Notes: a model not told the origin generated them from the letters alone. 64,000 bases of DNA from Roseateles asaccharophilus (GCF_004362405.1 NZ_SNXE01000001.1:1-64000), one strand, 5' to 3'. Shown: positions 16,723 to 25,861, counted from the stretch's first letter. Numbers and translations are program-made.

Positions 16723-18003
16723 TCAGGGCTTGGTCCGCGGTGGTGCGATCAGCAGATTGCCCACGCCGCGATTCATGGCGTTGAGCAGGTCGCCGTTGTC
16801 CTGGCTGAGCTCCCAGGCGAACACACCGGCCAGGCCGGCTTCCTGGACGAAGCGGCCCTTGGCCAGCACGGCGCGCGGATCGTCGTAGCCGATATAGAGC
16901 TGCAGACCCGGATGGTGCAGGGACCAGGCCTGGGTCACCGGGTCGAGGCGGGCCGCAAAGCCGCGCTGGCCCCGGCCCTGGCGATCCAGATAGCGGGCCG
17001 CGATCTCGCGGTAGACCATGGCACCCTCGGCCCCAGGATAGGCGGCCTTCTTGGTCGCCCCGGTGCGCGGCTCGCGCACGCCCGAGAAACCGCGGCCATA
17101 CATGGCCACGCCCGCCACCAGCTTGGACGCCGGCACGCCCGCGGCGCGCAGATTGCGCACGCCGCGCTCCAGGCTGTCGTCGGCCTCGGGCGCGCTGCTG
17201 CGCAGGGCGCTGTGATGACCCACGCGCTCGGACCAGCCGCCGTAGTAGTCGTAGCTCATCATGAAGACCAGATCCAGGGCCTGCTCCGCCTGGCGGAAGT
17301 TGATGCGATCGATGATGGCGCTGGTGGTGTTGAGCGCGGTGCTCAGCAGATAGAGCCGCCCGGTCTCGGCCGTCAGGCGGTTCAGACCGGCGCGCAGCTC
17401 CGTCATCAGATCGGCATAGCCCTGGCCATCGGCCGGGCTGCCCAGGGCCACGCCGTTGGCGGCGCCATTGCTGCCGGGGTGCTCCCAGTCGATGTCGATG
17501 CCGTCAAAGCCCGGATGCTCGCGCAGAAAGCGCAGGGCCGAGGCGATGAAGACGGCGCGCCGCGCGGGCTCGTTGGCCAGATGGAAGAAGGGGTCGGAGC
17601 CGCCCCAGCCGCCCACCGAGGCCAGCACCTTCACATGGGGCTGGCGGGCCTTGAGCTGGCTGAAGGCGGCGTCAAAGCGCTTGTCCACCGCACCTGTGCC
17701 CAGCTCGAAGTCGGCACGGCCCTCGCACTTGGGCGCATCCACCGGCAGCTGGCCCGGACCGCAGATGCGCAAAAAGGCGTAGAGCACATGGCTGACGCTG
17801 CCTGCCGGCAGCTGCTCCAGCAGGGCCGGCGACTCCCAGTTGGGCATGTAGACGCCCACCACCTTGGGGCTGCTGCGCTCCACGGCCAGCGGGCCGGCGC
17901 CAAACAGGGGCGGCTCGGCCGCCTGGGACGTCTGGGCCGGTACGGCGGAAGCAAAGAGCAGGGCCGCAAGGGCGGCAGCGGCGGTCTGGGCAAGCGAGGG
18001 CAT
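16723..18003 (-). CDS. Glycoside hydrolase family 18 chitinase
   Basis: This 426-residue secreted protein is a GH18 hydrolase that cleaves beta-1,4 N-acetylglucosamine polymers by substrate-assisted catalysis. The signature FDGIDIDWEHPG holds the DxxDxDxE motif with the catalytic glutamate, SVGGWGGSDPF is the upstream SxGG substrate strand, and MMSYDYYGGWS and AGVFAWELSQD are the later barrel strands. A signal peptide is present (LAQTAAAALAALLFASAVPA), with cleavage before QTSQAAE. ATG at 18003 gives this signal; the frame is open 39 further codons without support. No separate chitin-binding domain is visible. Secretion suggests use of chitin or fungal walls as nutrient. Confidence 0.93.
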   Translation of the reverse strand: MPSLAQTAAAALAALLFASAVPAQTSQAAEPPLFGAGPLAVERSSPKVVGVYMPNWESPALLEQLPAGSVSHVLYAFLRICGPGQLPVDAPKCEGRADFELGTGAVDKRFDAAFSQLKARQPHVKVLASVGGWGGSDPFFHLANEPARRAVFIASALRFLREHPGFDGIDIDWEHPGSNGAANGVALGSPADGQGYADLMTELRAGLNRLTAETGRLYLLSTALNTTSAIIDRINFRQAEQALDLVFMMSYDYYGGWSERVGHHSALRSSAPEADDSLERGVRNLRAAGVPASKLVAGVAMYGRGFSGVREPRTGATKKAAYPGAEGAMVYREIAARYLDRQGRGQRGFAARLDPVTQAWSLHHPGLQLYIGYDDPRAVLAKGRFVQEAGLAGVFAWELSQDNGDLLNAMNRGVGNLLIAPPRTKP

Positions 18004-18064
18004 GAAAGAAAGCTCCGGCTGAGAGGCCGGGAGACTAACACCAATCAAATACCAATAAAGCCCA

Positions 18065-18742
18065 TCAAGGTGCCGGCTGCACCCGCAGCTGCAGCTCGCG
18101 CTGGCTCTGCTGCTCGGCATCGCGGCTGCTGAGCACGCCGCTCTCGCTGCGCTGCTGCTGCAGACCGCGGCGCGCCACCGTCAGCCACTGACCCAGGGGC
18201 ACTTGCACGGTGGAGAGAATCTCGGCTTCGCCCCGGGCGCCGCTGGGCGCCAGGGCGCGCAGTTCCACCCGCACGGGCTGCTCGCCGCCGGGCCAGCTGG
18301 GGCTAAGCACAAAGCCGCTGCGACGCTCCACCGGCACGCTGCGCAGCAGGGCTTCGCCACGGGCGGCGGGCTGGGGCCGCGCTTCGCCCGGGCTGCGCAG
18401 GGAGACGCCGTAGTCCAGCCATTGCAGCAGCTCCACCTCGGCCAGCATGACGCTGGCCGTGCCGCCATTGAGCACCAGCAGCTGGTGTTGCTGGCTGCTG
18501 TCCTGCTCCACCCGGCGGGTGGACAGGCTCACACCGCCAGGACGCGTCGAGACACTGCCGCCGGTGCCCACCACCACCGCGCCCTGGCGCACACCGGCCA
18601 CGGCCGCGGCGCTGATGCCGGACTCCACCCAGCGCAGCTCCACCAGCAGGTTCTGGCGCGGCAGCTGGGCCTGGGCGAGGTCTGAGCCCTGCAGCATCAC
18701 GGCGGCGGTCGCGAGCAGGCAAAGACGGCGTGTGGCATTCAT
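18065..18742 (-). CDS. Hypothetical exported protein
   Basis: This 225-residue protein has a signal peptide (LCLLATAAVMLQGSDLAQA) followed by a mature domain beginning QLPRQNLLVELRWVES. Segments such as RQGAVVVGTGGSVSTRPGGVSL and QHQLLVLNGGTASVML recall the short repeats in secretin-associated or pilus-assembly accessory proteins, but I cannot name a family. The C-terminus is rich in Gln, Arg and Ser. ATG at 18742 is the preferred start; another ATG four codons upstream (18754) is possible. It lies 26 bp after the protease-like gene in the same direction and may be cotranscribed with it. Confidence 0.72.
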   Translation of the reverse strand: MNATRRLCLLATAAVMLQGSDLAQAQLPRQNLLVELRWVESGISAAAVAGVRQGAVVVGTGGSVSTRPGGVSLSTRRVEQDSSQQHQLLVLNGGTASVMLAEVELLQWLDYGVSLRSPGEARPQPAARGEALLRSVPVERRSGFVLSPSWPGGEQPVRVELRALAPSGARGEAEILSTVQVPLGQWLTVARRGLQQQRSESGVLSSRDAEQQSQRELQLRVQPAP

Positions 18743-18768
18743 GAGCTGCAGCATAGCGCCGGCCGGCC

Positions 18769-19467
18769 TCAGGGGGCCGCTGCCATGCCGTTGACGGCGC
18801 GGCAGCGCGCGATATCGCAGGCCGTGGGCAGGCTGGAGCGGTACTCCACAAAACTCTTCATCGCGTCCGGCACGCGTGCGCTGCAGTGATTGCCGCGGCC
18901 GTCGTGGTAGTAGGACATCACGTCCACGCAGCGGCGCGAATGCGCCACCAGCCCGAGGAAGTGACCCATCTCGTGCGAGACGCTCATCTGCAGGGTCTGC
19001 AGGGCCGGATGCGCAGGATTGCGCTGGCGCAGCAGCGCGAACATCGCGGGGCTCAGGTTCAGCGTGCGCTGCGTCAGGTTGGCGGCAGCGAAGTTGCCGC
19101 GCACCGCGGCATCGTCCCACTGCACCCGCACCCGGCCTTGCGCGGGATCGGGCGGCTGCGCGCGGGCCTGCGCCTCGTCCATCACCTGCACCGGCAGGCC
19201 GCAGGGCGCCCAGGCCTGTGCGGCGCGCTGCAGCACACCCAGCACCTGCGCGGCGCTGAACGCCTGCGGCGCGCCGGCATGCGCATAGACAAACAGCCAG
19301 GCGCCATGCGGCGAGGGCGTGTCGCGGCCATCGTTCCAGGTCTGCAGCTCGCCCGGCAGGCACTGGGCGATCTCCTGGGCGCGGGTGTCGCTGAAGGCCT
19401 GCGCCCGTGGGCTGCTCAGCGCGGCCAGCAGGGCCAGGGTGGAGGCCAGGAGACACCGCACCATCAT
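18769..19467 (-). CDS. Secreted metzincin-like zinc metalloprotease
   Basis: This 232-residue protein has a signal peptide (CLLASTLALLAALSSPRAQA) and a matrixin/metzincin-like catalytic core. The zinc motif is HEMGHFLGLVAHS, with H165, E166, H169 and G172 in canonical positions and a further histidine at 176, then the Met-turn in DVMSYY (M184). In classical metzincins the third zinc ligand is the 11th residue of the motif; here that position is alanine and the histidine is the 12th. Six or more cysteines in the mature chain suggest disulfides. It shares a 4-nt ATGA overlap with the EamA exporter gene, so it is translationally coupled. Substrate unknown. Confidence 0.78.
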   Translation of the reverse strand: MMVRCLLASTLALLAALSSPRAQAFSDTRAQEIAQCLPGELQTWNDGRDTPSPHGAWLFVYAHAGAPQAFSAAQVLGVLQRAAQAWAPCGLPVQVMDEAQARAQPPDPAQGRVRVQWDDAAVRGNFAAANLTQRTLNLSPAMFALLRQRNPAHPALQTLQMSVSHEMGHFLGLVAHSRRCVDVMSYYHDGRGNHCSARVPDAMKSFVEYRSSLPTACDIARCRAVNGMAAAP

Positions 19468-20357
19468 CAGCGCGCGCGCCAGGGCCGCAGGGGCCACAGC
19501 AGGTTCAAGGCCAGGCCGCTGAGCACCAGGGCGGCGGCGCCAAGCTTCCAGGCCGGCAAGTCTTCTCCCAGCCACCAGGCCGCGGTGCTCATGCCGAACA
19601 CCGGCACCAGCAGGGCCAGCGGCACGATCTGGTTGGTGGGGTGGCGCGACAGCAGCCAGCCCCAGACGCCATAACCGAACAAGGTGTTGCCCACCGCCTG
19701 CCAGACCAGGGCGCCCCAGGCCACCGGCCCCGCGCTGGCCAGGCCCTCGGCGATGCGCGCCGGGCCCTCGAACACCAGCGACAGCAGCAAGAGCGGCGGC
19801 GCGGCGAACACCGAGCTCCACACCACATAGGCCAGCATGTTCACGCGGCCGGCGCGCTTGCCGACGATATTGCCGCTGGCCCAGCTGAAGGCGGCCAGCA
19901 GCACCATGGCCAGGCCCAGCACCGTGGTGTGGGCATCGGTGTGCGCGCCGATCACCGCCAGGCCCGAGGCGGCCAGCAGCAGGGCCAGCCATTGGTAGGG
20001 CTGGGGCGCTTCGTGGCTCAGGCGCATGGCCAGCAGCAGCGTGAAGAAGACCTGGGTCTGGATCACCAGCGACGCGAGGCCGGGCGAGATCTGCGAGCCC
20101 ATGGCCAGATAGAGCAGGCCGAACTGGCCCACGCCCACAAGCGCGCCATAGGCCGCCAGATTGCGCCAAGGCACATCGGGCCTGGGCAGAAAGAAGATGG
20201 CCGGCAGCACCGCCAGCGCGAAGCGCAGCGCCGCGAACAGCAGCGGCGGAAAGGCGTTGAGGCCCAGCCGGATGATGACGAAATTGCTGCCCCAGGTGGC
20301 GACCACGGCCAGGGCGAGCAACAGATGTCGGGAGGGCAGGCTTGCGCTGGTGCTCAT
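19467..20357 (-). CDS. EamA/DMT family exporter
   Basis: This 296-residue inner-membrane protein has ten hydrophobic segments in two tandem EamA repeats, opening with LALAVVATWGSNFVIIRLGL and repeating in the second half from LGLAMVLLAAFSWASGNIVG. The layout is that of metabolite exporters of the drug/metabolite superfamily, such as the EamA cysteine/O-acetylserine exporter and RhtA. WAxGN and the late SRHPTNQIVPLALLVPVFG segments are typical. Neighbouring the Lrp regulator at 45 bp, amino-acid export is a reasonable guess. The gene overlaps the protease gene by a shared ATGA. Confidence 0.9.
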   Translation of the reverse strand: MSTSASLPSRHLLLALAVVATWGSNFVIIRLGLNAFPPLLFAALRFALAVLPAIFFLPRPDVPWRNLAAYGALVGVGQFGLLYLAMGSQISPGLASLVIQTQVFFTLLLAMRLSHEAPQPYQWLALLLAASGLAVIGAHTDAHTTVLGLAMVLLAAFSWASGNIVGKRAGRVNMLAYVVWSSVFAAPPLLLLSLVFEGPARIAEGLASAGPVAWGALVWQAVGNTLFGYGVWGWLLSRHPTNQIVPLALLVPVFGMSTAAWWLGEDLPAWKLGAAALVLSGLALNLLWPLRPWRAR

Positions 20358-20402
20358 GAAGCGGCTGTTAGGGGCGGTGGCAGGACGCGCCAGCGTATCC
20401 GA

Positions 20403-20903
20403 TCAAGTGCCCCCGCGCAGATGCCCCAGCGGCAGGGCGCCACTGGCCTTGACCTCGCCCAGCGAAAAGCTGGTGTGGATGTCCTTCACATTGGGCAGGT
20501 TCAGCAAGGTGTCGATGGAGAAGCGGCTGAAGGCATCGAGGTCGGTGGCCATGACCTGCAGCTCGAAGGTGCCCGCCCCCGAGATGTAGTGGCAGGCGAT
20601 CACCTCGGGCAGGGCGCGGATGGCGGCCTCCAGCTCGCGGGTGGCGCTGCCGGCGCTGCGCTCGGTGTCCACGCGCACAAAGGCCAGCACGCCCAGGCCG
20701 ATCTTGCGGCGGTCGATCTCGGCACGGTAGCCGGTGATATAGCCCTGCTCCTCCAGCCAGCGCACGCGCCGCCAGGTGGGCGCGGCCGAGAGCCCGATGC
20801 GCGCGGCCAGCTCCGCGTTGGACAGGCGCGCCTCGCGCTGCAGTTCGGCCAGGATGGCAATGTGATAGCGGTCCAGGCCCTCACCGCCCTCCTCCGCCCC
20901 CAC
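20403..20903 (-). CDS. Lrp/AsnC family transcriptional regulator
   Basis: This roughly 166-residue regulator has an N-terminal HTH (LSNAELAARIGLSAAPTWRR then VRWLEEQGYITGY) and a C-terminal RAM/AsnC ligand domain (AFVRVDTE, then VIACHYISGAGTFELQV and FSIDTLLNLPNVKDIHTSFS). It likely senses an amino acid. Start is uncertain: the open frame begins at an ATT (20966), which is rare, so I chose GTG at 20903; a CTG 27 nt further in follows a strong GAGGAGGGCGG purine tract. It is divergent from the indolepyruvate oxidoreductase gene, a frequent arrangement, and the dyad at 20989-21005 lies between them. Confidence 0.88.
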   Translation of the reverse strand: MGAEEGGEGLDRYHIAILAELQREARLSNAELAARIGLSAAPTWRRVRWLEEQGYITGYRAEIDRRKIGLGVLAFVRVDTERSAGSATRELEAAIRALPEVIACHYISGAGTFELQVMATDLDAFSRFSIDTLLNLPNVKDIHTSFSLGEVKASGALPLGHLRGGT

Positions 20904-20988
20904 GCCGGTCGCCGCCGCCGATGGGGAACCTATGGTTTTCCCTGATGTCGGTTTTCTGGAAGCCAATTTGCACCTAAAGCGGTTGTTT

Positions 20989-21005
20989 GAGCAAGATTAT
21001 TGCTC
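20989..21005. promoter_or_regulatory. Perfect dyad between Lrp regulator and indolepyruvate oxidoreductase genes
   Basis: GAGCAA and TTGCTC form exact 6-bp arms around GATTA. It lies in the only A/T-containing part of the shared intergenic region, 86 bp from the chosen regulator start and 248 bp from the oxidoreductase start. The size and spacing suit an Lrp-family dimer site, but binding is inferred from position only. Confidence 0.5.
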
Positions 21006-21252
21006 CAGCACACTGGTTTGGCCATCAAGAAGAAAGCACCGCGCGGGGCCATTTGCCTACACTGCCCGGCGGGAATACGCGCCCGAAGCGCCGCAGCCCG
21101 GTGCCCTTTGCAGGCGCGCAAGCCACAAGCCTTGCGCCAAGGCCCGGCTGCGCCGCAAACACGCAAAACCGCCCATACTGCTGTCGACAGGGCCGGCGCC
21201 ACAAGCGCCCAGGCCTCCTGCATGTCGATGACCCCTCAGGAGCCCAAAGCCA

Positions 21253-24200
21253 ATGAATGCACCGCTGCCCGAACACATCCTGCGCGCCCTGGAGAAGGTC
21301 TCGCTGGACGACAAATATGCGCTGGACCACGGCCGCGCCTTCATGAGCGGCGTGCAGGCCCTGGTGCGCCTGCCCATGCTGCAGCGCACGCGCGACGCCA
21401 TCGCCGGGCTCAACACCGCGGGCTTCATCTCGGGTTATCGCGGCTCGCCCCTGGGCGGCTACGACCAGGCCCTGATGGCGGCCAAGAAGCATCTGGCCAA
21501 GCAGAACATCGTGTTCCAGCCCGGTGTGAACGAGGAGCTGGGCGCCACCGCCGTGTGGGGCACGCAGCAGCTGGACCTCTTCCCCGAGCAGAAGAAGTTC
21601 GATGGCGTGTTCGGCATCTGGTACGGCAAGGGCCCGGGCGTGGACCGCTGCATCGATGTGTTCAAGCACGCCAATATGGCCGGCACCTCGCGCCACGGCG
21701 GCGTGATCGCGGTGGCGGGCGACGACCATATCGCCAAAAGCTCCACCGCCGCCCACCAGAGCGACCATGTGTTCAAGGCCGCGGGCTTCCCGGTCTTCTT
21801 CCCCAGCAGCGTGCAGGACATCCTGGACATGGGCCTGCATGCCTTTGCCATGAGCCGCTTCTCGGGCCTGTGGTCGGGACTCAAGACCATCCAGGAGATC
21901 GTCGAGTCCTCGGCCTCGGTGAGCGTGGACCCGGACCGCGTCAACATCATCCTGCCCGAAGACTTCCAGATGCCCGAGGGCGGCCTGCACATCCGCTGGC
22001 CCGATCCGCCGCTGGACCAAGAAGCGCGCATGATGGACCACAAGTGGTACGCCGCCCTGGCCTATGTGCGCGCCAACAAGCTCAACTACAACGTGATCGC
22101 CGGCGAGCAGGACCGCTTCGGCATCATCGCCAGCGGCAAGGCCTGGAACGACACGCGTCAGGCCCTGCACGACCTGGGTCTGGACGAGGCCAGCTGCCGC
22201 CGTCTGGGCATACGCCTGCACAAGGTGAATGTGGTCTGGCCGCTGGAGGCCAGCATCACGCGCGACTTCGCCACCGGTCTGCAAGAGATCCTGGTGATCG
22301 AAGAGAAGCGCCAGGTCATCGAATACCAGATCAAGGAACAGCTCTACAACTGGCGCTCCGATGTGCGCCCGCATGTGCTGGGCAAGTTCGATGACGACGG
22401 CCAGAGCGGCGGTGAGTGGGGCCTGCCCAATCCCAGCAAGAACTGGCTGCTGCGCCCCGAGGCCGACCTGACCCCGGCCCTGATCGCGCGCGCCATTGCC
22501 AAGCGCCTGAAGAAGCTGGGTGTGGATGCCGATGTGGCGGCCCGCCTGGATGCGCGCATGAGCCTGATCGAGTCGCGCGAACGCGCGCTGCAGGAAGAGG
22601 CCAAGCTGGCCGCCGGCGCCGACCGCACGCCCTGGTTCTGCTCGGGCTGCCCGCACAACACCAGCACCCGCGTGCCCGAGGGCTCGCGCGCCGTGGGCGG
22701 CATCGGCTGCCACTACATGGTGACCTGGATGCCGGGCCGCAACACCGCCACCTTCACCCAGATGGGCGGCGAGGGCGTGCCCTGGGTGGGCCAGGCGCCC
22801 TTCAGCACCGCCAAGCACATCTTCTCCAACCTGGGCGATGGCACCTACTTCCACAGCGGCATCCTGGCCATACGCCAGAGCATCGCCTCGGGCGTGAACA
22901 TCACCTACAAGGTGCTGTACAACGACGCCGTGGCCATGACCGGCGGCCAGCAGGTGGGCGAGCGCCCCGAGGGCCACTCGGTCACCCAGATCATGAACAG
23001 CCTGATCTCGGAAGGCGTGGCCAAGCTGGTCATCGTCAGCGACGAGCCCGAGAAGTACATGGGCCGCGCCCTGGCCAGCGGCGTGACCGTGCACCACCGC
23101 GACGAGCTGGACGCCATCCAGCGCCAGTTCCGCGAGATCCCCGGCGTCACCGCCATCATCTACGACCAGACCTGCGCCACCGAGAAGCGCCGCCGCCGCA
23201 AGCGCGGCAAGCTGGCCGACCCGGCCAAGCGCACCGTGATCAACGAGCTGGTCTGCGAGGGCTGCGGCGACTGCTCGGTGCAGAGCAACTGCCTGTCCAT
23301 CGAGCCGCTGGAGACCGAGTTCGGCCGCAAGCGCCAGATCAACCAGAGCACCTGCAACAAGGACTTCAGCTGCGTGAAGGGCTTTTGCCCCAGCTTCGTC
23401 ACCATCGAGGGCGGCGAGCTGAAGAAGCCCAAGAAGGACAAGCGCCTGAGCCCCTTCGATGCCGGCCTGCCCGCCCTGCCCCAGCCCCGCATCCCCAACG
23501 CAGAGAGCGCCTGGGGCATCGTGGTGGCCGGCGTGGGCGGCACGGGCGTGATCACCATCGGCCAGCTGCTGGGCATGGCGGCCCACCTGGAGGGCAAGGG
23601 CGTGATCACGCAGGACGCCGCGGGCCTGGCCCAAAAGGGCGGCGCCACCTGGAGCCATATCCAGATCGCCAACGAGGCCAACGCCATCCACTGCACCAAG
23701 GTGGGCACGGCCGAGGCCGATCTGGTGATCGCCTGCGACGCCATCGTCGCCGCCAACAAGAGCACCCTGGCCGTGATGCGCGAGGGCCGCACCTATGTGG
23801 CGCTCAACACCCACGGCTCGCCCACAGCCAGCCTGGTCAACAACCCCAACTGGTCCTTCCCCGGCGCCGCATGCGAAAGCGCCGTGATCCAGGCCGTCGG
23901 CCAGGACGGCGTGGGCCGCTTCGATGCCGAGGAGGTGGCGCTCAAGCTGCTGGGCGATTCGCTCTACACCAACCCGCTGATGCTGGGCTACGCCTGGCAG
24001 CAGGGCCGCGTGCCGCTGAGCTATGAGGCCCTGATGCGCGCCATGGAGCTCAACGGCGTGCAGATCGACAACAACAAGGCCGCCTTCGAATGGGGCCGTC
24101 GCTGCGCCCATGATCTGGCCGCGGTGCAGTCGCTCTACGCCGCCCAGCAGGTCATCAACATCGTCAAGCGCGACAGCCTGGACGAGATGCTGGCCAAGCG

Positions 24201-24804
24201 CCTGAGCTTCCTGACGGACTACCAGAACGAGGCCTATGCCGCGCAGTACCAGGCCTTCGTCGAGAAGGTGCGCGCCGCCGAGGCGCCGCTGGGCTCCACC
24301 CGTCTGAGCGAGGCCGTGGCCCGCTACCTCTTCAAACTCATGGCCTACAAGGACGAGTACGAGGTTGCGCGCCTGCACAGCGACAAGAAGTTCGTCGAGA
24401 AGATCGCCGCGCAGTTCGAGGGTGACTACAAGATCGTGCACCACCTGGCCCCGCCCCTGCTGGCCAAGAAGAACGAGAAGGGCGAGCTGGTCAAGCAGCA
24501 GATGGGCGCCTGGATCCGCCCGGCCTTCGGCATCCTGGCCAAGCTCAAGGGTCTGCGCGGCACGGCCTTCGATGTGTTCGGCCACACCGCCGAGCGCAAG
24601 ATGGAACGCCAGCTCATCCAGGACTACCGCCAGAGCATCGAGCAGATCCTGGCCAAGGGCCTCACGGCCGAGCGCCTGGCCCTGGCCGTGGACATCGCAC
24701 GCATCCCCGAGGAGATCCGCGGCTACGGCCATGTGAAGGAGCGCCATGTGCACGCGGCCCGCGCCAAGTGGCAGGGCCTGATGGAGCGCTGGCGCCAGGC
24801 CTGA
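21253..24804 (+). CDS. Indolepyruvate ferredoxin oxidoreductase, fused alpha/beta type
   Basis: This 1183-residue enzyme oxidatively decarboxylates aryl- or branched-chain 2-oxo acids to acyl-CoA, passing electrons to ferredoxin, in amino-acid breakdown. Domain order: an N-terminal thiamine-pyrophosphate half (SGYRGSPLGGYDQAL near 55-70; EELGATAVWGTQ), a TPP-binding half with CSGCPHNTST near 460 and GGEGVPWVGQAPFS, a cysteine cluster region (VCEGCGDCSVQSNC ... CNKDFSCVKGFCPSF) for iron-sulfur, then the gamma/beta domain (VVAGVGGTGVITIGQLLGMA) and a C-terminal DUF6537-like region. Length matches the fused bacterial family. ATG at 21253 follows a weak ribosome site. A 1242-codon antisense frame here is a codon-bias artefact. 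Confidence 0.95.
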   Translation: MNAPLPEHILRALEKVSLDDKYALDHGRAFMSGVQALVRLPMLQRTRDAIAGLNTAGFISGYRGSPLGGYDQALMAAKKHLAKQNIVFQPGVNEELGATAVWGTQQLDLFPEQKKFDGVFGIWYGKGPGVDRCIDVFKHANMAGTSRHGGVIAVAGDDHIAKSSTAAHQSDHVFKAAGFPVFFPSSVQDILDMGLHAFAMSRFSGLWSGLKTIQEIVESSASVSVDPDRVNIILPEDFQMPEGGLHIRWPDPPLDQEARMMDHKWYAALAYVRANKLNYNVIAGEQDRFGIIASGKAWNDTRQALHDLGLDEASCRRLGIRLHKVNVVWPLEASITRDFATGLQEILVIEEKRQVIEYQIKEQLYNWRSDVRPHVLGKFDDDGQSGGEWGLPNPSKNWLLRPEADLTPALIARAIAKRLKKLGVDADVAARLDARMSLIESRERALQEEAKLAAGADRTPWFCSGCPHNTSTRVPEGSRAVGGIGCHYMVTWMPGRNTATFTQMGGEGVPWVGQAPFSTAKHIFSNLGDGTYFHSGILAIRQSIASGVNITYKVLYNDAVAMTGGQQVGERPEGHSVTQIMNSLISEGVAKLVIVSDEPEKYMGRALASGVTVHHRDELDAIQRQFREIPGVTAIIYDQTCATEKRRRRKRGKLADPAKRTVINELVCEGCGDCSVQSNCLSIEPLETEFGRKRQINQSTCNKDFSCVKGFCPSFVTIEGGELKKPKKDKRLSPFDAGLPALPQPRIPNAESAWGIVVAGVGGTGVITIGQLLGMAAHLEGKGVITQDAAGLAQKGGATWSHIQIANEANAIHCTKVGTAEADLVIACDAIVAANKSTLAVMREGRTYVALNTHGSPTASLVNNPNWSFPGAACESAVIQAVGQDGVGRFDAEEVALKLLGDSLYTNPLMLGYAWQQGRVPLSYEALMRAMELNGVQIDNNKAAFEWGRRCAHDLAAVQSLYAAQQVINIVKRDSLDEMLAKRLSFLTDYQNEAYAAQYQAFVEKVRAAEAPLGSTRLSEAVARYLFKLMAYKDEYEVARLHSDKKFVEKIAAQFEGDYKIVHHLAPPLLAKKNEKGELVKQQMGAWIRPAFGILAKLKGLRGTAFDVFGHTAERKMERQLIQDYRQSIEQILAKGLTAERLALAVDIARIPEEIRGYGHVKERHVHAARAKWQGLMERWRQA

Positions 24805-24813
24805 TCGGCGCCA

Positions 24814-24844
24814 GCGGAGCCGGGCTGCTTCAGCCCGGCTCCGC
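24814..24844. terminator. Hairpin terminator between convergent genes
   Basis: Arms GCGGAGCCGGGCTG and CAGCCCGGCTCCGC (14 bp, perfect) flank a CTT loop. It starts 10 bp after the indolepyruvate oxidoreductase stop and overlaps the last codons of the convergent solute-binding gene. No T-run follows, so termination efficiency is uncertain. Confidence 0.6.
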
Positions 24845-25783
24845 CAGCAAGCGGCTGCGCACCAGGGGGTGCCAGAGCTTGGCTTCGCCCAGGGGGGTGA
24901 GCGGGGGCAGATCGGGGTTGCGCAGACGCAGCCAGCGGCGCTCGGCCAAGCGGGCCCGCTTGAGCTGCGGGCTCACCCATTGCTCGAACAGGGCTTCGAA
25001 GCTGCCGTCCGCCAGGGCTAGCTCCCAGCCCTGCTGCAGACGCTGGGCCAGCTCGGGCCGATGCGGGCTGACAAAGAAGTAGTAGGCGGACGGGTAGGCC
25101 AGCAGCCAGCTCTCCAGCACGGCCAGGCCGGGCAAGGCATCCACGATGGGATAGACCTCGGTGGCGCCCAGGGCGAACAGGTCGATGCGCTCGCGCCTGA
25201 GCATTTCCGGAAAAACGCTCAGCCGGGACAGGCGCTCGACCGAGCAGCCATTGGCGGCCAGGATGCGGGTGTCGGGCCAGTCCGCCACCTGCCCCAGACG
25301 CAGGCGTCGCGCCTGCTCCAGATCCACGATGTCCTCCAGGGCCCGGCGCCGGCTGGCCAGGGCAATGGGCAGGCGCACACCGAGCAAGCCTCGGTACAGA
25401 CAGACGCGCAGCGGCAGCGCCCCCTGCTCGCGCTGCACCGAGGTGATGGAGCTCAGCAGATCCAGGCCGCCGCTGGCCAGCTCCAGCGAGGCGCGGTTCT
25501 GCGACAGGGGCGGCGCCGCCTCCAGCTGATAGGGGCCATGGCTGGCCTGGGTCTTGTCCAGCAGCAGGCGCAGCACGGTCTGCTCGTAGCTCAGCACCTT
25601 GGCGTTCTGCTCCTGCGAGAGCGCATGCCTGATGCGCAAGGCATCGGGCTGCGGCGCCGCCCTCGGCCCTGCGCTCAGGGCCAGCCCGCCCAGGGCGGCC
25701 AGGCCCTGGCACAGCCGGCGCCGCGAGGCACTCGGCGCACCGTCAGGCAGCGTGTGGGCGGTCTCGGATCGCTGTGGCTCCAT
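24830..25783 (-). CDS. Extracellular solute-binding protein, family 3-like
   Basis: This 317-residue protein resembles the periplasmic amino-acid-binding family, though transport genes are absent nearby. The N-terminus carries an export signal with a run of arginines (SRRRLCQGLAALGGLALSAG), suggesting Tat or Sec export. Mature sequence includes SVQREQGALPLRVCLYRGLLG and YPSAYYFFVSPHRPEL, the latter typical of family 3-like domains that bind small acids or amino acids and are often paired with sensor kinases. ATG at 25783 gives the signal sequence directly; the frame is open 22 codons further. As an orphan it may act as a receptor rather than a transporter component. Its 3' end overlaps a terminator hairpin. 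Confidence 0.78.
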   Translation of the reverse strand: MEPQRSETAHTLPDGAPSASRRRLCQGLAALGGLALSAGPRAAPQPDALRIRHALSQEQNAKVLSYEQTVLRLLLDKTQASHGPYQLEAAPPLSQNRASLELASGGLDLLSSITSVQREQGALPLRVCLYRGLLGVRLPIALASRRRALEDIVDLEQARRLRLGQVADWPDTRILAANGCSVERLSRLSVFPEMLRRERIDLFALGATEVYPIVDALPGLAVLESWLLAYPSAYYFFVSPHRPELAQRLQQGWELALADGSFEALFEQWVSPQLKRARLAERRWLRLRNPDLPPLTPLGEAKLWHPLVRSRLLAEPG

Positions 25784-25861
25784 GCCTGCAGTGTGCGCCA
25801 AATCATGGCGCCATGAGTTCCGCGGCGGCGTCCTGCTGACGCAGCGCAAAAGCTCCCGGCC

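Noticed and set aside
16459-16784. Short plus-strand frames in the gap before the chitinase gene
   Set aside because: Composition is Gly/Arg-rich, no ribosome site was seen and they have no recognisable fold; I call the gap non-coding.
21025-24753. A 1242-codon open frame on the minus strand
   Set aside because: It is antisense to the indolepyruvate oxidoreductase gene, in the register that high-GC codon use leaves free of stops. Its translation is a His/Gly/Ala/Leu-rich series with no fold, domain or ribosome site.
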